Of a stretch of DNA of 64,000 nt, positions 1 through 11,554 are shown one piece after another (the first letter of the stretch is position 1; every line of letters begins with the position of its first letter). Source of the DNA: Aplectana chamaeleonis (taxonomy: Eukaryota > Nematoda > Chromadorea > Rhabditida > Cosmocercidae); contig JAPDOI010001362.1 of the NCBI GenBank assembly GCA_029168955.1, positions 62,001 through 126,000 on the forward strand. Reading direction: 5' to 3'. The notes beneath the pieces were generated by a model, which worked only from the letters and a program-made list of their open reading frames with translations, did no database searches and was not told where the DNA came from. The translations under genes and the position numbers were made by a program.

Positions 1-1094
1 ACTGTGGCTTGCTTCTGCTCAGTGTTCTTATAAAACTTCAACGAAGGATCCAACACGAGTCCAAGCAACTTGGGGAATCGGGTGGCCTGCAATTGAGTTT
101 CGTCCCATTTCACCGACCTTGATGTCTTCAGGGGAACGGGCAGATCTTCTAGATATAAACTGAAAACTGCAGGCGATACAACTCCTCCTTGAGGGACATC
201 AGCGGCGATGGGGATGCTATTGGAAACATGTCCCTGGAATAGCACATTTGCCCGTCGTTTAGTGAAGGCAGTTATCCACCGCTTCTGCCATGGCTTGATG
301 GTGGACTTCAACAGACTCTCTAATAGTAGGCCTAGATTGACAGTGTCAAATGCCTTTGTTAAGTCGAAGGCCACACCAACAGTACGTTGGGGTTTGATGG
401 CATTGAAACCGTCCAGAACATAGCTCACAATCTCCAACAAGGCCGAAGTGGTGGAATGTAATTTACGGGAACCATGTTGGGCAGTTGTAAGGCAGTTATC
501 CACCGCTTCTGCCATGGCTTGATGGTAGACTTCAACCGACTCTCTGATAGTAGGCCTAGATTGACAGTGTCAAATGCCTTTGTTAAGTCGAGGGCCACAC
601 CAACAGTACGTTGGGGTTTGATGGCATTGAAGCCGTCCAGCACATAGCTCACAATTTCCAACAAGGCCGTAGTGGTGGAATGTAATTTACGGAAACCATG
701 TTGGTGCTGCTGTTGGCTGTTATGCTCGGCAAGCTCCTCCACAACCAGTTTTTCGGCAATTTTGGCGATGGGTGAGAGCAGACTGATGGGCCGGTACCCT
801 TTAGCTGTGGATGGTGACTTTCCCGGCTTCGGCAGTGGAATAACACGAGCCACTTTCCAATTTTGGGGTAAAGTACATGTACGAAACGATGTATTTATGA
901 CGTCAGCAATAGTGGGCAGTAGTTCACTGGGCAGCCTCTTCAGGACTGCAGGGCTCAAACCGTCTGGCCCTAATGCCTTCGAGTTGCTCATCTCCTTTAT
1001 TACGTTCTCGACCTGTGCAGGCGTGACTGCATCATCTCCATCCATGAGAGGCAACTTAGAGTTCCCGTACAGTTATTCTATTCTGCTTCTCTCT
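1..1094 (-). pseudogene. LINE-A copy A1, reverse transcriptase part
   Basis: Non-LTR retrotransposon reverse transcriptase read on the - strand. The piece at 425-1054 gives the N-terminal RT block (conserved GPDGLSPAVLK, PISLLSPIAK and HQHGFRKLHSTTT) and the first catalytic Asp in DLTKAFDTVN. Nearer the window edge come GVPQGGV-like residues (DVPQGGVVSP). At about position 116 the frame jumps from the EDLP region to VKWDE, so the YADD catalytic box is deleted. A 224-bp tandem duplication disrupts the middle. The element leaves the window on the left. Its upstream part resumes at 2986 beyond an inserted copy. It cannot be active. Confidence 0.85.
267..712. repeat. 224-bp tandem duplication inside LINE-A A1
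   Basis: The block starting at 267 (aggcagttatccaccgcttc) recurs at 491 with period 224 and a few substitutions. It repeats the RT segment around DLTKAFDTVN, so that coding block is present twice. Confidence 0.85.
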
Positions 1095-2985
1095 TCTATT
1101 CTTTCTTCTTTGCAGCCGCAGGAAGGTTTTTGTCAAAGGTTCAAGAAACGGGCGACTGAAACCGGATTCGTCCACAAATCCATTGTTGTAAGAGTGATAG
1201 GCCTCTTTGGGCATTCGAATAGGTGTTCAGTTGTGTGGCCACGGCTACCACAGTCCGGGCACTCGTCCGGCTTACTGCGATCGATCTTATGCAAGTATGA
1301 CATCAGCATAGGGGAATGACCGCAGCGTAACGAAGCAAGGGTAATTCTAGCCCGCATACCGAGTTCCATCTCGGTGTCGCTGACTATGGGTGGTGCGACC
1401 CCCAATATGGGATTGACGGTCATCCTACTCAAGTGATCCCTGACGAACTTGGTGCGCTCCGCACGTAAAAGACGCAGACGATCCAGTTGGGAGTCCGTCC
1501 ATCTTTGTATATTAACTTTCTCGGGAGCATCCGCAAAAGGCCTTCTGATATGTCTCTCTCTCTCACGGGATTCATGATCCTTCTTAATGGGTGGTCAGGC
1601 TGCTCGACAATGTTAATAACCAGTTGCTGCGTTTGGAGTTGGCAGTGCTCTTTAACTGGCAGAGTTCGGGCTTCAGCATGAAGATGTTCCATCAGTGCTT
1701 TTAGCACACCCTGTGGCAATCCGAAGAGCAGCATTTTGGACTCGCTGCATCTTTGTCCACGATGAATCCGATATCATGTGCTGCCATACCGGTGCAGCGT
1801 ACTCCAACGCCGGCTGCAATATTGCCTTGTAGGTGGTCAAAATTGTCTCCTTGCTACTTCCCCACGACGTTCCTCCCAGAGCTCGTAGGACGTTGAGCTT
1901 TGCTTTCACTGTAGCCTGTTTCTGCTCAGTATTCTTGTGGAACCTCAACGAAGGATCCAATACTAGGCCGAGCAGCTTAGGGAAACGTGCGGCAGGCAGA
2001 CGAGCGTCTTTCCAATTCACAACGGGGTGAGCGCAGTGTTCCTTAGGGTCAGTGGAGAAAACTGATACAGATCATTTAGCGGCAGAAACAGTGAGCATCA
2101 TATCATCGAGAAAGCTCTTCAGAACGATGAGGTAGCTATTGATCTTGCGTGCAGCTACATTAATGTCTCTGTCCCGGCACAAGATGGTGATGTCATCCGC
2201 ATACGCAACGACTTTGATGTCACTTGGGGGGACAGGCAAATCTTCCAGGTAAGGACTGAACAGAGCAGGCGATATAACTCCTCCTTGAGGGACACCGGCA
2301 GCGATCGGGATGCTATTAGAGACATGTCCCTGAAACAGCACTTTTGCTCGGCGCCCTTTGATGAGTGCAGTAATCCATCGCTTCTGCCAAGGCGGGATGG
2401 TGGACCTCAATAGCTTCTCAGACAGTATGCCCAAGTTGACAGTGTCAAACGCCTTCGTGAGAGAACGCCTAGAGGGAAACAGAATCGAGTGACTGGAAGA
2501 GAGCTCTGTAAATTGCCACTTATGAATGAAGCAGAAGCAGTGACGCCCGCGCAGATTGAAAAGGTGGTTAAAGAGATGCGCAACTCGAAGGCTGTAGGGC
2601 CGGATGGCATTAGTCCAGCGGTCTTGAAGAAACTGCCGACTGAGATTATGCCAATCCTGGCCGACGTCATCAACACATCCTTTCGCACGTGCATCGTACC
2701 CCAAGACTGGAAAATGGCAAGCGTCGTTCCGTTGCCTAAGGCAGGTAAATCACCATCGACGGCTAAGGGATACACGCCAATAAGTCTGTTATCACCAATC
2801 GCAAAGGTCGCTGAGAAACTGGTCGTCAAGGTTCTTGCCGAGCATAATAACAATCAGCAGCACCAGCATGGTTTCCGCAAATTACACTCTACCACCACGG
2901 CGCTGCTGGAGATTGTGAGCTGTGTTTTGGATGGCTTCAACCCGACCAAGCCTCAACGCACTGTTGGAGTAGCCCTGGATTCTGC
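1095..2985 (-). mobile_element. LINE-A copy A2, 5'-inverted insertion in A1
   Basis: The 3' part (1095-2465) reads on the - strand. From high to low coordinate it gives the RT core with GVPQGGVISP and YADDITIL, the RT thumb, the zinc knuckle CPDCGSRGHTTEHLFEC, and an AAG-rich tail at about 1095-1110. The 5' part (2466-2985) reads on the + strand (PLMNEAEAVTPAQIEKVVKE to TVGVALD). The two parts are contiguous in the element but opposite in orientation. Both ends are flanked by ATTCTGCTTCTCTC, at 1081 and 2986, in the interrupted A1 element. This matches 5' inversion by twin priming. Several frame breaks make it non-functional. Confidence 0.85.
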
Positions 2986-3620
2986 TTCTCTCTCTTGGTT
3001 CTAGTGATGAAAAATGCTTCCCAAAAGCATTTGCGGCCTCCTTCCCTGATTTGAAGACTCCACCTTCAAATTCAATCGTGGAATTGTTGGCGGAGGTGAA
3101 CTTTCCGGAGATCCTTTTCAAGGCCTTCCACGTTGCTGCTGCATCATTTCTGAAGTTCATCTTCTCAGTGAACTTTTCCCAAGTTTCCTTCTTGTGCCTG
3201 TCAAGGTCCTTCCTGATCTCATCATCCAGCGCAGCGATGTCTGGGTCAAGATGATCTGCAGCTCTCTTTGCGTCCCTTGTCCTTATCTTCTGCAATGTTT
3301 CCCTGGTGACATTGGGAAAGAAGGTCTTTACGCGGCCTTCAGGGATCGCAGCTTTCATAGCCTTCAAGATAGCATCAGATAGGTGGCGCTCCTTCTGGTG
3401 TACATCGCCATTCCACGGATAGCCGCTTGGCGGAGCGCAACCTCCCTGAACAGGCTCCAGTCTGCAAGGCATAAATTAAGATAAGAACGATGACGAACAC
3501 CTCTATAGGGAGCAAGAGAGTTAGAGAGATCAACATCGACAAAGACAAGGATGTGATCGCTGGAAAGAGTTGTGAATGTCGACCAAGAGCAAGCATTAGA
3601 GAGATTGGAAGCGACGAGGG
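2986..3620 (-). pseudogene. LINE-A copy A1, endonuclease-RT linker
   Basis: This continues A1 upstream of the inserted A2. The - strand encodes the linker between the APE endonuclease and the RT (HQKERHLSDAILKAMKAAIP, DLDRHKKETWEKFTEKMNFR, FKSGKEAANAFGKHF). Endonuclease C-terminal sequence follows in shifted frames up to 3600. The SL1-headed CR1/L2 element interrupts it at 3621. The last 32 bases of A1 reappear at 7484-7515 (tctgggctagatgatcggcc), after which the copy is 5'-truncated. Confidence 0.8.
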
Positions 3621-3621
3621 A

Positions 3622-3642
3622 GTTTAATTACCCAAGTTTGAG
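3622..3642 (+). promoter_or_regulatory. SL1 spliced-leader sequence fused to a retrotransposon
   Basis: The 21 bases gtttaattacccaagtttgag equal nucleotides 2-22 of the 22-nt nematode SL1 leader; only its first G differs (A here). The leader stops exactly at its 3' end. The ORF1 start codon follows 18 bases later, a spacing typical of a trans-spliced 5' UTR. The following bases (gtatcacg) do not resemble the SL RNA intron, so this is not simply an SL RNA gene. The likely reading is that a trans-spliced LINE transcript was reverse transcribed to its 5' end. Confidence 0.9.
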
Positions 3643-3660
3643 GTATCACGCTTTCGAAAG

Positions 3661-4258
3661 ATGCAACAGAAGCAGAAGGAAGAACTGGCCAGAATGGTTG
3701 ATCAAGCCGTGAAAGACGCTATGGCTGGTCTGGCGGAGCTGATCGCGAAGGCGATCTCTGATGCTCTTCAACCTGTGCTGCGAACGTTCTGCGATGCTAT
3801 GGCCGAGATCGCGGCGATGAAGAGTGGAACTTCTCCACCTACTGCCGTCGGTGACCAGCGTTCGAGTGCCGTCCCGGCGGCTAATTCACAGGTGAAGAAT
3901 TCTGAGGTCGTAATAATGGGTGTTAATGAGGAAACCGAGCTCCAACCGCGTGATAGAAGGCAGGCCGATGTAGAAACTGTATCAGCGATCTTGGACCTGC
4001 TCCAAGCTGATGCAGTACCTACTCATGTCTACCGCATGGGAGTGTACGATGAGAGCAAACGCCGACCGATCAAAGTGGCATTTTAGTAATCATCACGATG
4101 CCATCCAATTACTACGCACCAGCCACAATCTGAAGTCCAAGGACGGAGCTTACAGCCGTGTTTATGTTAGGCCCTCTTACTCTTCTGAACTACGCGCCAA
4201 ATTACAGAGATCGCTCGCAAGGTCGACGACACCGCCGTCATTTATCGTGGCCAAGTGA
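3661..4258 (+). pseudogene. CR1/L2-like ORF1 (RNA-binding gag-like protein), frameshifted
   Basis: ORF1 starts at the ATG 18 bases after SL1. Residues 1-50 are Lys/Ala-rich and amphipathic, possibly a coiled coil. From about residue 80 the sequence (VVIMGVNEETE, then DAVPTHVYRMGVYDESKRRP) resembles the RRM-like fold of LINE ORF1 proteins. The frame stops at 4084, and homologous sequence carries on in a second frame to 4258 (NHHDAIQLLRTSHNLKSKDG, VYVRPSYSSELRAKLQ), so there is one frameshift near 4080. The expected role is binding of element RNA. Confidence 0.65.
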
Positions 4259-4481
4259 TGAGCAAGAGTGCCATCCCAAAGGGGAGGCTGAGCCGTCGGT
4301 GGAGGTCAACGCTGCTTCATCGCAGTGTTCTCCGCCTCCCAGGGCGCTCACCCCCTCCCGGTACTCTCCTTCGCTTGACATGTGAAATGACGGGGAGTCC
4401 GGACCGCCCTCAAAGCTAATAAGACCTTGAACTGTATTTATTTCCAACGCTCGCTCGATCAGAAATAAACTTGACTCTTTA

Positions 4482-5145
4482 CACGCTTTACTCGAATTCT
4501 CATCTCCCGATGTTGTCGTTATATGCGAGACATGGCTTACTGAGGGCGACCCGGATGCTCTAATAGCGCCATCCCATTCCTATGTAGTCTATAGATGTGA
4601 TCGTGTATCGGGTACTGCCGGTGGTGGAGTAGCGGTTATTGTGAAGAAGTGTATTAAAATTGTAGATTTTGGGCATAGATCGTTCAATTTCCATTGTGAG
4701 CTTATGTTTCTCGATGTTGTTTCGGAATTAGGTTCCTGCTTTCGTTTAATTGCAGCCTACCGAAGGCCTGCAACGAGTAGCCAAGATTCCACCGAGATGC
4801 TCGAGACTATAGCAGACTGAGTGTACTGTGCAGTGCCCTTCAGTAGCTGTTGGTGATTTCAATTATCCAATTTCTCCTGAAGACTCTGGTATGTGTTTTA
4901 CTGCTTCCTTTGAACATTTCACTCATCAATTCTGGTTTGTCTTGTTTGAATTCGATCCCACGCACGGGAAGTACGTGCTCGACTTGCTCCTGTGTAATGA
5001 CCTCACTTTGATCTCTGAATGGGAACTTCAACCGAACTTTTCCACGAGTGACCACTGTAGCATAACCTTCAAAATTGAGTTTGAATCCGACGTTAGCCAA
5101 ACAACAAAAATTGGATTTCCGTAGGGCAAATTGGGACCATGTCAA
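4482..5145 (+). pseudogene. CR1/L2-like APE endonuclease, frameshifted
   Basis: Three APE-type landmarks are in order: PDVVVICETWL (4506 onward), VAVGDFN near 4841, and STSDHCSITF near 5043, which carries the catalytic Asp-His of the C-terminal motif. The first frame ends at a TGA at 4818 and the second runs 4828-5124. The enzyme would nick target DNA to prime reverse transcription. With the domain split over frames it is inactive here. Confidence 0.75.
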
Positions 5146-5684
5146 TCTTTATCTATTGGATATGGACTGGGATATATGCTTTTCGGACTGCCTGAGCATA
5201 AATGAAATGTATGAAGCCTTTATCTAATACGTTCACTTCGTAGTAGAAAAATGCGTCCCCTTCAAAAAAGGCGGCCATAAGTCCAAAAACTTCTCACCGC
5301 ATTTGCAAAAATTGGCTGCTAGGAAGCATTTCCTATGGCGAGATCGCTTTAAACCAGGTGGACGGGTGGCCTTCAATAAGTGCGCAAAGGACTTTGAAAG
5401 GGAATGCAAAACGCTTTGCGAAAAACCGTGAAAAACGGCTTATTTGTTCTGGTAACCGTAAAAATTTCTTCAAGTATATGAATACTAGGGTGAAGACTCG
5501 TAAGGGTATTTCCGCATTGAAAAGCGAGTCAGGTGAAATCATCGCTGATGATCAACAAAGTGCGAGGCCTTCTGCAATTTATTTTCAAAGGTTTTTGTTC
5601 AGGATAACGGTACCGCTCCTCCATTTCCCAAACGATGCCCGCATAATTTGCGATCCATCACCATTGACTGCGAATTGATTGTGT

Positions 5685-7204
5685 CAGCAATTAAGAAATT
5701 GAGCGACAAAATCTCTCTTACTCCAGATTCTTTACCTTCTTATTTTATAAAGAGAGCCTCCGTTGGATTGTGTTACCCCTCTTGTGCATCTTCAAACACA
5801 GTCTAGCAGTGGGAACCCTACCGACTGCGTGGAAAACTGCAATTGTCTCACCTTTGCTTAAAAGGCACCAGCAAATCAGGTCTCTAACTATCGGCCTATT
5901 AGTCTAACCTCCTCGGTGTGTAAAGTCCTCGAGATTATTGTCAAAGACTGTATCCTTTCCCACCTAACATCAAATAAGCTCCTCAATCCTGCCCAGTATG
6001 GTTTCCTGCCTGGCAAGTCAACATTGTCCCAATTGTTATCCTCGTTTCATGACTGGTGTTCGGCACTTAACGAAAACTGCCAGACTGATGTAGTTTATAT
6101 AGATTATGCAAAAGCTTTTGACACTGTATGTCATAACAAATTGTTAATTAAACTCAAAAGTTACGGTATTTGCGCTGATATTTGGAACTGGCTAAAGTCT
6201 TTTAATATCTCGGACATTTTGTGTAAAACTGGCAATTTCTCTTCTCGTCCATACCCGATCACCAGTGGTGTTCCTCAGGGTAGTATTCTGGGTCCATTGT
6301 TGTTTCTTATGTACATAAACGACGCTCCAGATAGTCTATCAAGTTCTTGTAAGCTTTATGCGGACGACCTCAAGATCTATCGGCCTCTTAATGAGCCTGC
6401 AGTTGACTTTTTATGAGCTTCAATGTGACCTCGATCGACTAGCCGAGTGGTCGAAAGTGTGGCAGCTACAATTATCAGGAAGAAAGATGCAGCTTGCTGC
6501 ATATTAACTTTCGTCATGAATGCCCCCTACGTTTAAACGGTGTGAAGCTTCCTGTGCACGAGGTTATCAGGGACCTAGGTGTTCTCATTAGTTCGAATCT
6601 TAGCTGGAACTCCCATTGCAGAGAAATCTCCAAAAGAGCTACCTCGGTGGCTAACTGTATTTTGAGATCCCTGAAACATCCCTGTCTTGTTCACTACAAG
6701 AAAGCATTCACCGTTTACTGCCGACCCCTACTGGAGTACTGTACTCAGGTTTGGTCACCTTCCACAGTGGAAGATGATGAGATCATTGAAAATGTGCAAA
6801 AACGATACTCTAGACGTGTGTTCACCAAAGTATTCCCAAACAGAGAAGTTCCAGATTATGCAGCTCGTTTGGATATGCTAGGGTTAAATACCCTACGATA
6901 TCGCAGAGCTGAATTTGATTTACATCTGTGTTATAAGATCGTGCATGGTTTTTGCGACATTCCCTTTGACAGCCTTTTCGTGTTTACTCGCCACCATGTC
7001 CGTTCTCGCAAACATGGATTCCAACTTGAACGGAAATTCACCTCTAAAGGCAGCATATTGAATTCCTTTGCGTTCAGGGTTGTCAGAACTTGGAACAATT
7101 TGCCTGCAGAAATCGCTGAATCCGGAAACTTTTCTATCTTTCGAAGTAGATTATCCAAGTACGATCTCAGGTCATTACAAGGAACGAGTGAGCGTCCACT
7201 CTGA
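5685..7204 (+). pseudogene. CR1/L2-like reverse transcriptase, frameshifted
   Basis: RT motifs appear in three frames. First comes WKTAIVSPLLK near 5833. The 5916-6416 frame has YGFLPGKSTLSQLLSSFHDW, the catalytic VYIDYAKAFDTV, SGVPQGSILGPLLFLMYIND and the YADD box (LYADDLKIY). The C-terminal thumb lies in the 6494-7204 frame (RDLGVLISSNLSWNSHC, RPLLEYCTQVWSP). Frame breaks fall near 5900 and 6415. Catalytic residues are still visible, so decay is fairly recent. Confidence 0.8.
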
Positions 7205-7515
7205 TTAAAAGGGTATTACTAATAATCTAATGTGACGGGTTTTTCCAGCTTGTTGTGCTTTTCTTTGCCCCAGAAGCGGTGGCCTCAAGTATCTTGAGAC
7301 AAGATGTCATTCGAATTGTAGAAAGAAAAAATTTCCTCTGCAAAAAAAAAAATCATATTTTGTCCCCTTCTCACTTCTGCCATTGTTATGCATCTTTTTT
7401 TTTACTTTAACAAAGAATCTCATTCACATACGTGTATATGTATGTTTCTTTATTTCCACAATAAAGTCGTTGAATGAATGAATATCTGGGCTAGATGATC
7501 GGCCGTTGGCAGGGC

Positions 7516-8521
7516 CTCGATTACGGGGCACTTACCACCCGACCGAGCGGCGGCTGCTGCGAAACGGTATCGAGCGCGGCTGGCGCCCTCGTCGTCTTGC
7601 GTCTCTGCATAGGTTGAGTGGCAGGCTGCCAGCTACGGGCGGCGGCGGCTCCTGTTTCATCATACCGTGCGGGGGAAGCTCCAATGATGGCTGGAATTGT
7701 GAGGACGGTGTCAAACGACACTTCTTGAGTTATGGGGTTATTAACAAGGGGAATACAATGAAGGGAAGTGAATCAAGCAGTAATTATTAGAAATAACTCC
7801 GAATTATAACGGATTCTGTTGTTTTGGAATTTCTAAGGACTCAGGCTCCTGTCTTCTTTGTTGAGTAGTTAGAAAAAAGTGTTTGAAATTTCGGTTTTAT
7901 CTGAGATTATCGCAAGCGAAATTGAAAAATATTTAATATTTTCGGATTTCCCATCTAAATTTAACTGAATTGAAAATGCTTTTCTGCTATTGTTACCCAG
8001 ACGCATTCGAAAATGTTCTATCTGGATTCAAATAAGACGGCTCACGGTGCGGTCTCGAGAAGATCCGAAAATTGCTGGAGGGAATGAACACTGGCCATCT
8101 GCAGAAGAGGCAGACAACCGCTAACACTTTTTAGGCACTACCGTTCCATTTCCTTTTTTTCGCCGGAGGTGCAGATTAAGTTGATTTGTGATTTTCATAA
8201 AGCTGCACATATTTACGAAAGTTATGGAATTAAACGCGACCTTGAAGAGAACAGTAAAACAGAATAGAACACCCCTATGTAATTTGAAGAAATAATTGGG
8301 AAGGAGCAAGATAATAATGATTTGAAGTTGTGAGGCATCCATCCATGATAATGCTAAAATATGCATCCGAAAATAAGTGCGAAGAACTGCACAGCTTTAT
8401 AAAACAACTATTTTGATTACAGTATTCAAATTTTATCATAAGGAATTTTTGGAAAGTTTGAGAAAATTTAGTAGGTTCATTTTTAAATTCAGTATTCACA
8501 AAAAATGGTGATCGCTGTTAA
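7516..8521. repeat. Left arm of a long inverted repeat (partner 20911-23098)
   Basis: This stretch is the reverse complement of 20911-23098, apart from an 891-bp MITE and about 290 further bases present only in the right arm. Matching blocks include the GC-rich block with cggtatcgagcgcgg, tctcgagaagatccgaaaat and gcagaagaggcagacaaccg. The inner end keeps an unoccupied TTAA (8518-8521) where the right arm carries a MITE end. On the - strand the outer 200 bases are an open frame that runs into a 5' splice site (GTGGTAAGTG). Confidence 0.85.
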
Positions 8522-8569
8522 GCTACGAACATGAACATTTGAGTCAAATGAAACTTCCATGACGCCTTG

Positions 8570-10150
8570 TCGTCAACTTCCTTTGGTTCAACACTATTTT
8601 GTAACTTCTGCTTGCTTCACTTATTTTGCTCCTTGTCACTCCTTCTCTCTTTCTGTCCTCATTCTCTCTTCGGATTACGTGCTTCCTTAATATGTATAAG
8701 TTTATTACGAGTGCATAAGGCAAACATGAAAAAACGCAATCCACGCAAACCATTCTACAACAGATCTTCAGAAGAAAAAAAAACTTGAATAAGCACTGAA
8801 CATGAAGCGTAATGAGGTCAGTCACGCGGTTTAATTTCCGGATTCTGTTTTTTTACATTAAGTTTACCATAATTTTGTTTCTACTTGGTCTTCCACTATT
8901 CTCTGCTTCTCTTGACCTCCTTCCTTTTAATATCCATTCATCTCCATCCTTTTCTTCCATTCCTTATTCTTTTTTCTTTATCTTCAGCTAATTGCTGCTT
9001 TTTTACCTCTCCCTTCACTTAGTTGCTCGTCCTCACAATCCAGCACATCTTTTATCCTATTGTTTTCCTACAACCTGTTCACCTTCTTCTTCTGTTTTTT
9101 TCTTCTCTTCTCCGTCAATTTTATTTTTGTTGCCCTTCTTTTTCTACTCCCTTTTTTCCTTCACCTTCAAATGCTTTCTCTTTCTGTTCTCTTGTCCTTT
9201 TTTCCTTGTTTTTCATCTCCCTAGATTTGTCATATCACATAGGTGGCGATACAAGGAACATTTGTCCTCTGTTATCGCTCCAGCCGCGAAGCGGCTGGAG
9301 AGGTTTGGTTTTCACATCTAATTTCACTTCCACGGTGAAGAACGGAGTAGTAAAGGAAAATTAAAGGAAGGGAAAAAGGTTATGACGTACATGGTAGAGT
9401 AGAAGGAGGAAAGAAAGAGATGAAAGTGAAGAAAAGAAAACTAAATGAAGGAATTAAGGAAGGAAGGAAGGAAGAAAGAAAGACAGAAAGAAAGAAAGAA
9501 AGAAAGAAAATGATGACACGGAAAAAAAGAAGAGAAAAGGCAACACGGGAAGAAGGGAAAAAGAAATTGAATTTATTAAATAATGGGTAAAGACGAAGAA
9601 AAAGAAATAAGAAGAAGAATTCTATTCTTCATTACCAAATAAGGTTGAAGATGAAGAAGAAACTTTCGTTGAACCTGAATTTTCATCGTGTTCTGAACCT
9701 TGCTTCAAACCATTGGAAGTCAAGTGCTATCTCCATTTACATATGTACTGTGAATACTGGTTTGGATTTATACCCACATGCTAGATTTGTTTTGATTTTG
9801 AACAAACTTTTTTGTTTTAACATCATCATCAATTTCTTGAATCATTTCTTCTTTCTTCTTCTTTTCCCTCTTCCTTTCTTTTCTCCACATTTCTTTTTTT
9901 TTGTTCTCCATCATTTTTTTCTTCAACATCTCCTTTTCGTTAACTCATCCTTTCATTCAACCTCTTCATCTTCTTCCTGTTTTCCTCTTTTGTTTCAGTC
10001 GTTTTTCCTCATCTTCTTATTTTCAGTTTTCCTTCTATTTCCTCAACCTTTCTTCCTCTTCATCTTATTCTTTACCCTTCTTTCTTCTTCCTGCTCATCC
10101 CTTCTTTTTTGGTCCCATTATTTTCTCTTATTTTCCCTTTTCAGGCTTTT
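8570..10150. repeat. Alternating pyrimidine- and purine-rich tracts
   Basis: No gene was found. The + strand is strongly T/C-rich at about 8570-9235 and 9790-10150 and A/G-rich at about 9355-9640, including a (GAAA)n microsatellite near 9471-9509. Translated frames here give Phe/Ser/Leu-rich low-complexity strings and are not credible proteins. Confidence 0.8.
9278..9300. repeat. Perfect 10-bp stem hairpin
   Basis: ctccagccgc and gcggctggag are exact reverse complements separated by gaa. It is a GC-rich hairpin in a T/C-rich setting; function unknown. Confidence 0.8.
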
Positions 10151-10160
10151 TTCCCTCTAA

Positions 10161-10979
10161 TTATGTAATTTCGCATGAACCAGGAAGACATTCCTTTTAT
10201 GAAAACATATAACTTAACATCCCGTAATAGTTTAAACGAGGGGGGGGGTGAGCTTCCTTTGATATTTCGGTTTGAAGAGGTGTTGGAATACGATTATATT
10301 ATATGGAAGGATCCCAAACAAAAGAATTGGGATACAATGGAGATTAAAAAAGTCAAAATAAATAAGCATAAAACTATATTTACCGGTTTAAACGACTAAA
10401 ATCTTCTCAGCGAGGAGCAACCAAGTTGCTATGGATATGAGTTGCTTGAGAATAAACACCAAAGAATTCGTATCTAATATTATTTCATTTTGCAAATGAA
10501 AATAAAATTTTCAAATATTTACTATTTTACATAAACATTTTTGGCACATAGCTCATTTTTTAGCGTGAAAGTCTCGCTTCACGTTGACGATATAAGCGTT
10601 CATGGAATGAATACTTAATTAAAATGTAAATGTTGTCAATTCAATCGATCAAAACGACCGTATCACTCTCTGAATGAATAAATCGATTCGAATATTATGA
10701 TCTTCGGAATACGTGGAAAAGAGAAGTTTTTGGTCACGCTACGAGGGGAAGAACTATATATAAATACCTTCTGCCAGACGCTGTAAACTCCTAAATAGAA
10801 GAGAACATCGGGATTTCTTATCTGTAGATCGAAACTCAGAATAACTAAGCCATTCTACCAACAGTGTTTTCAAAAAGTTACACGTCTTCTAGGGACATTT
10901 TAAAACACTTGCTTCAAGAAAATTCAAGAATTAATTTGAAAAACAATCAAAGTACCGGCCACCTAGCCAGGGAAACACA
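10161..10979. other. AT-rich stretch without recognised gene
   Basis: There is one short open frame (10175-10399, 74 codons, Lys-rich end) with no recognisable domain, interrupted near its start by a G-run. I see no splice-flanked exons, RNA gene or clear repeat boundary in the rest. Confidence 0.4.
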
Positions 10980-10984
10980 ATGAC

Positions 10985-11440
10985 CTCAAATGGTCACGTG
11001 ATATTCAAAATAATTACGAAATTCTCCGTCAAAGTCGCTGTCTCATCCTCGTATTGTACCCATCACACAGAGGAGCGGCTGGCGGCGGGCTCGTTCGACA
11101 GCCGGGCCGCTGATCACTCTCCGTCTCTGCGCGCTGACTCTCTTTCTCTGCCGCTGCACTCATCGCGCGAGAGAGAGAGGCCGTCGCGCCGCCGTGGGGT
11201 GGTAAGTGACCGAAGACGCAATCGACTCATTGACCGTGAGACAGATCTCGGCATTGGAGCACGCTTTTGGCGCTAGCCTTCTAATTTCTCAGAAAGCATC
11301 AGTATCACAGGATTGCTTTATCGTACGACTTATTTTCGGAGGTAGAACAGCTCAATTGACATGTAGAACTGGTTTCGATGTGCATTCGAAGACTTGTTCA
11401 GTTTACAGCACATTGCAATTCATGCCCATGGTACCATGAA
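10985..11440 (+). repeat. Dispersed repeat, copy 1
   Basis: A GC-rich head (about 11065-11200) runs into ggtggtaagtg. It is followed by a diagnostic block, gacagatctcggcattggag, that continues to about 11430. The block recurs in opposite orientation at 11555-11860 and 19418-19900. The head corresponds, inverted, to 19700-19880. The pieces look like copies of one non-autonomous element; no protein was recognised. Confidence 0.7.
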
Positions 11441-11554
11441 GAACTGATTGTGCAATAACTAAGTGTTACAGGTCTTCAGTCTAAACTAATATTACAAAGT
11501 TGTTGCTTAAGAGTCATAAAATATGAGCTCTCGATTCCGAGAATTTGCAGCTCA

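Larger units (their letters stand above)
3622..7483 (+). mobile_element. CR1/L2-like non-LTR retrotransposon with SL1 at its 5' end
   Basis: Element of about 3.9 kb inserted in LINE-A A1. In order it holds the SL1 leader, an ORF1 gag-like region, an APE-type endonuclease, a reverse transcriptase, an AT-rich 3' UTR, an AATAAA at about 7461 and a (TGAA)n tail (tgaatgaatgaat). The ETWL endonuclease signature and the TGAA-type microsatellite tail are features of the CR1/L2 lineage. It appears full-length at the 5' end but is broken by several frameshifts. A clear target-site duplication was not found. Confidence 0.88.

Noticed and set aside
3601..3660. An SL1 RNA gene
   Set aside because: The bases after TTTGAG are not the SL RNA intron, there is no downstream SL RNA body, and an ORF1 start follows at once.
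8992..10212. Several 100-170 codon frames rich in Phe, Leu and Ser
   Set aside because: They follow T/C-rich low-complexity DNA, overlap in several frames and show no domain or splice structure.
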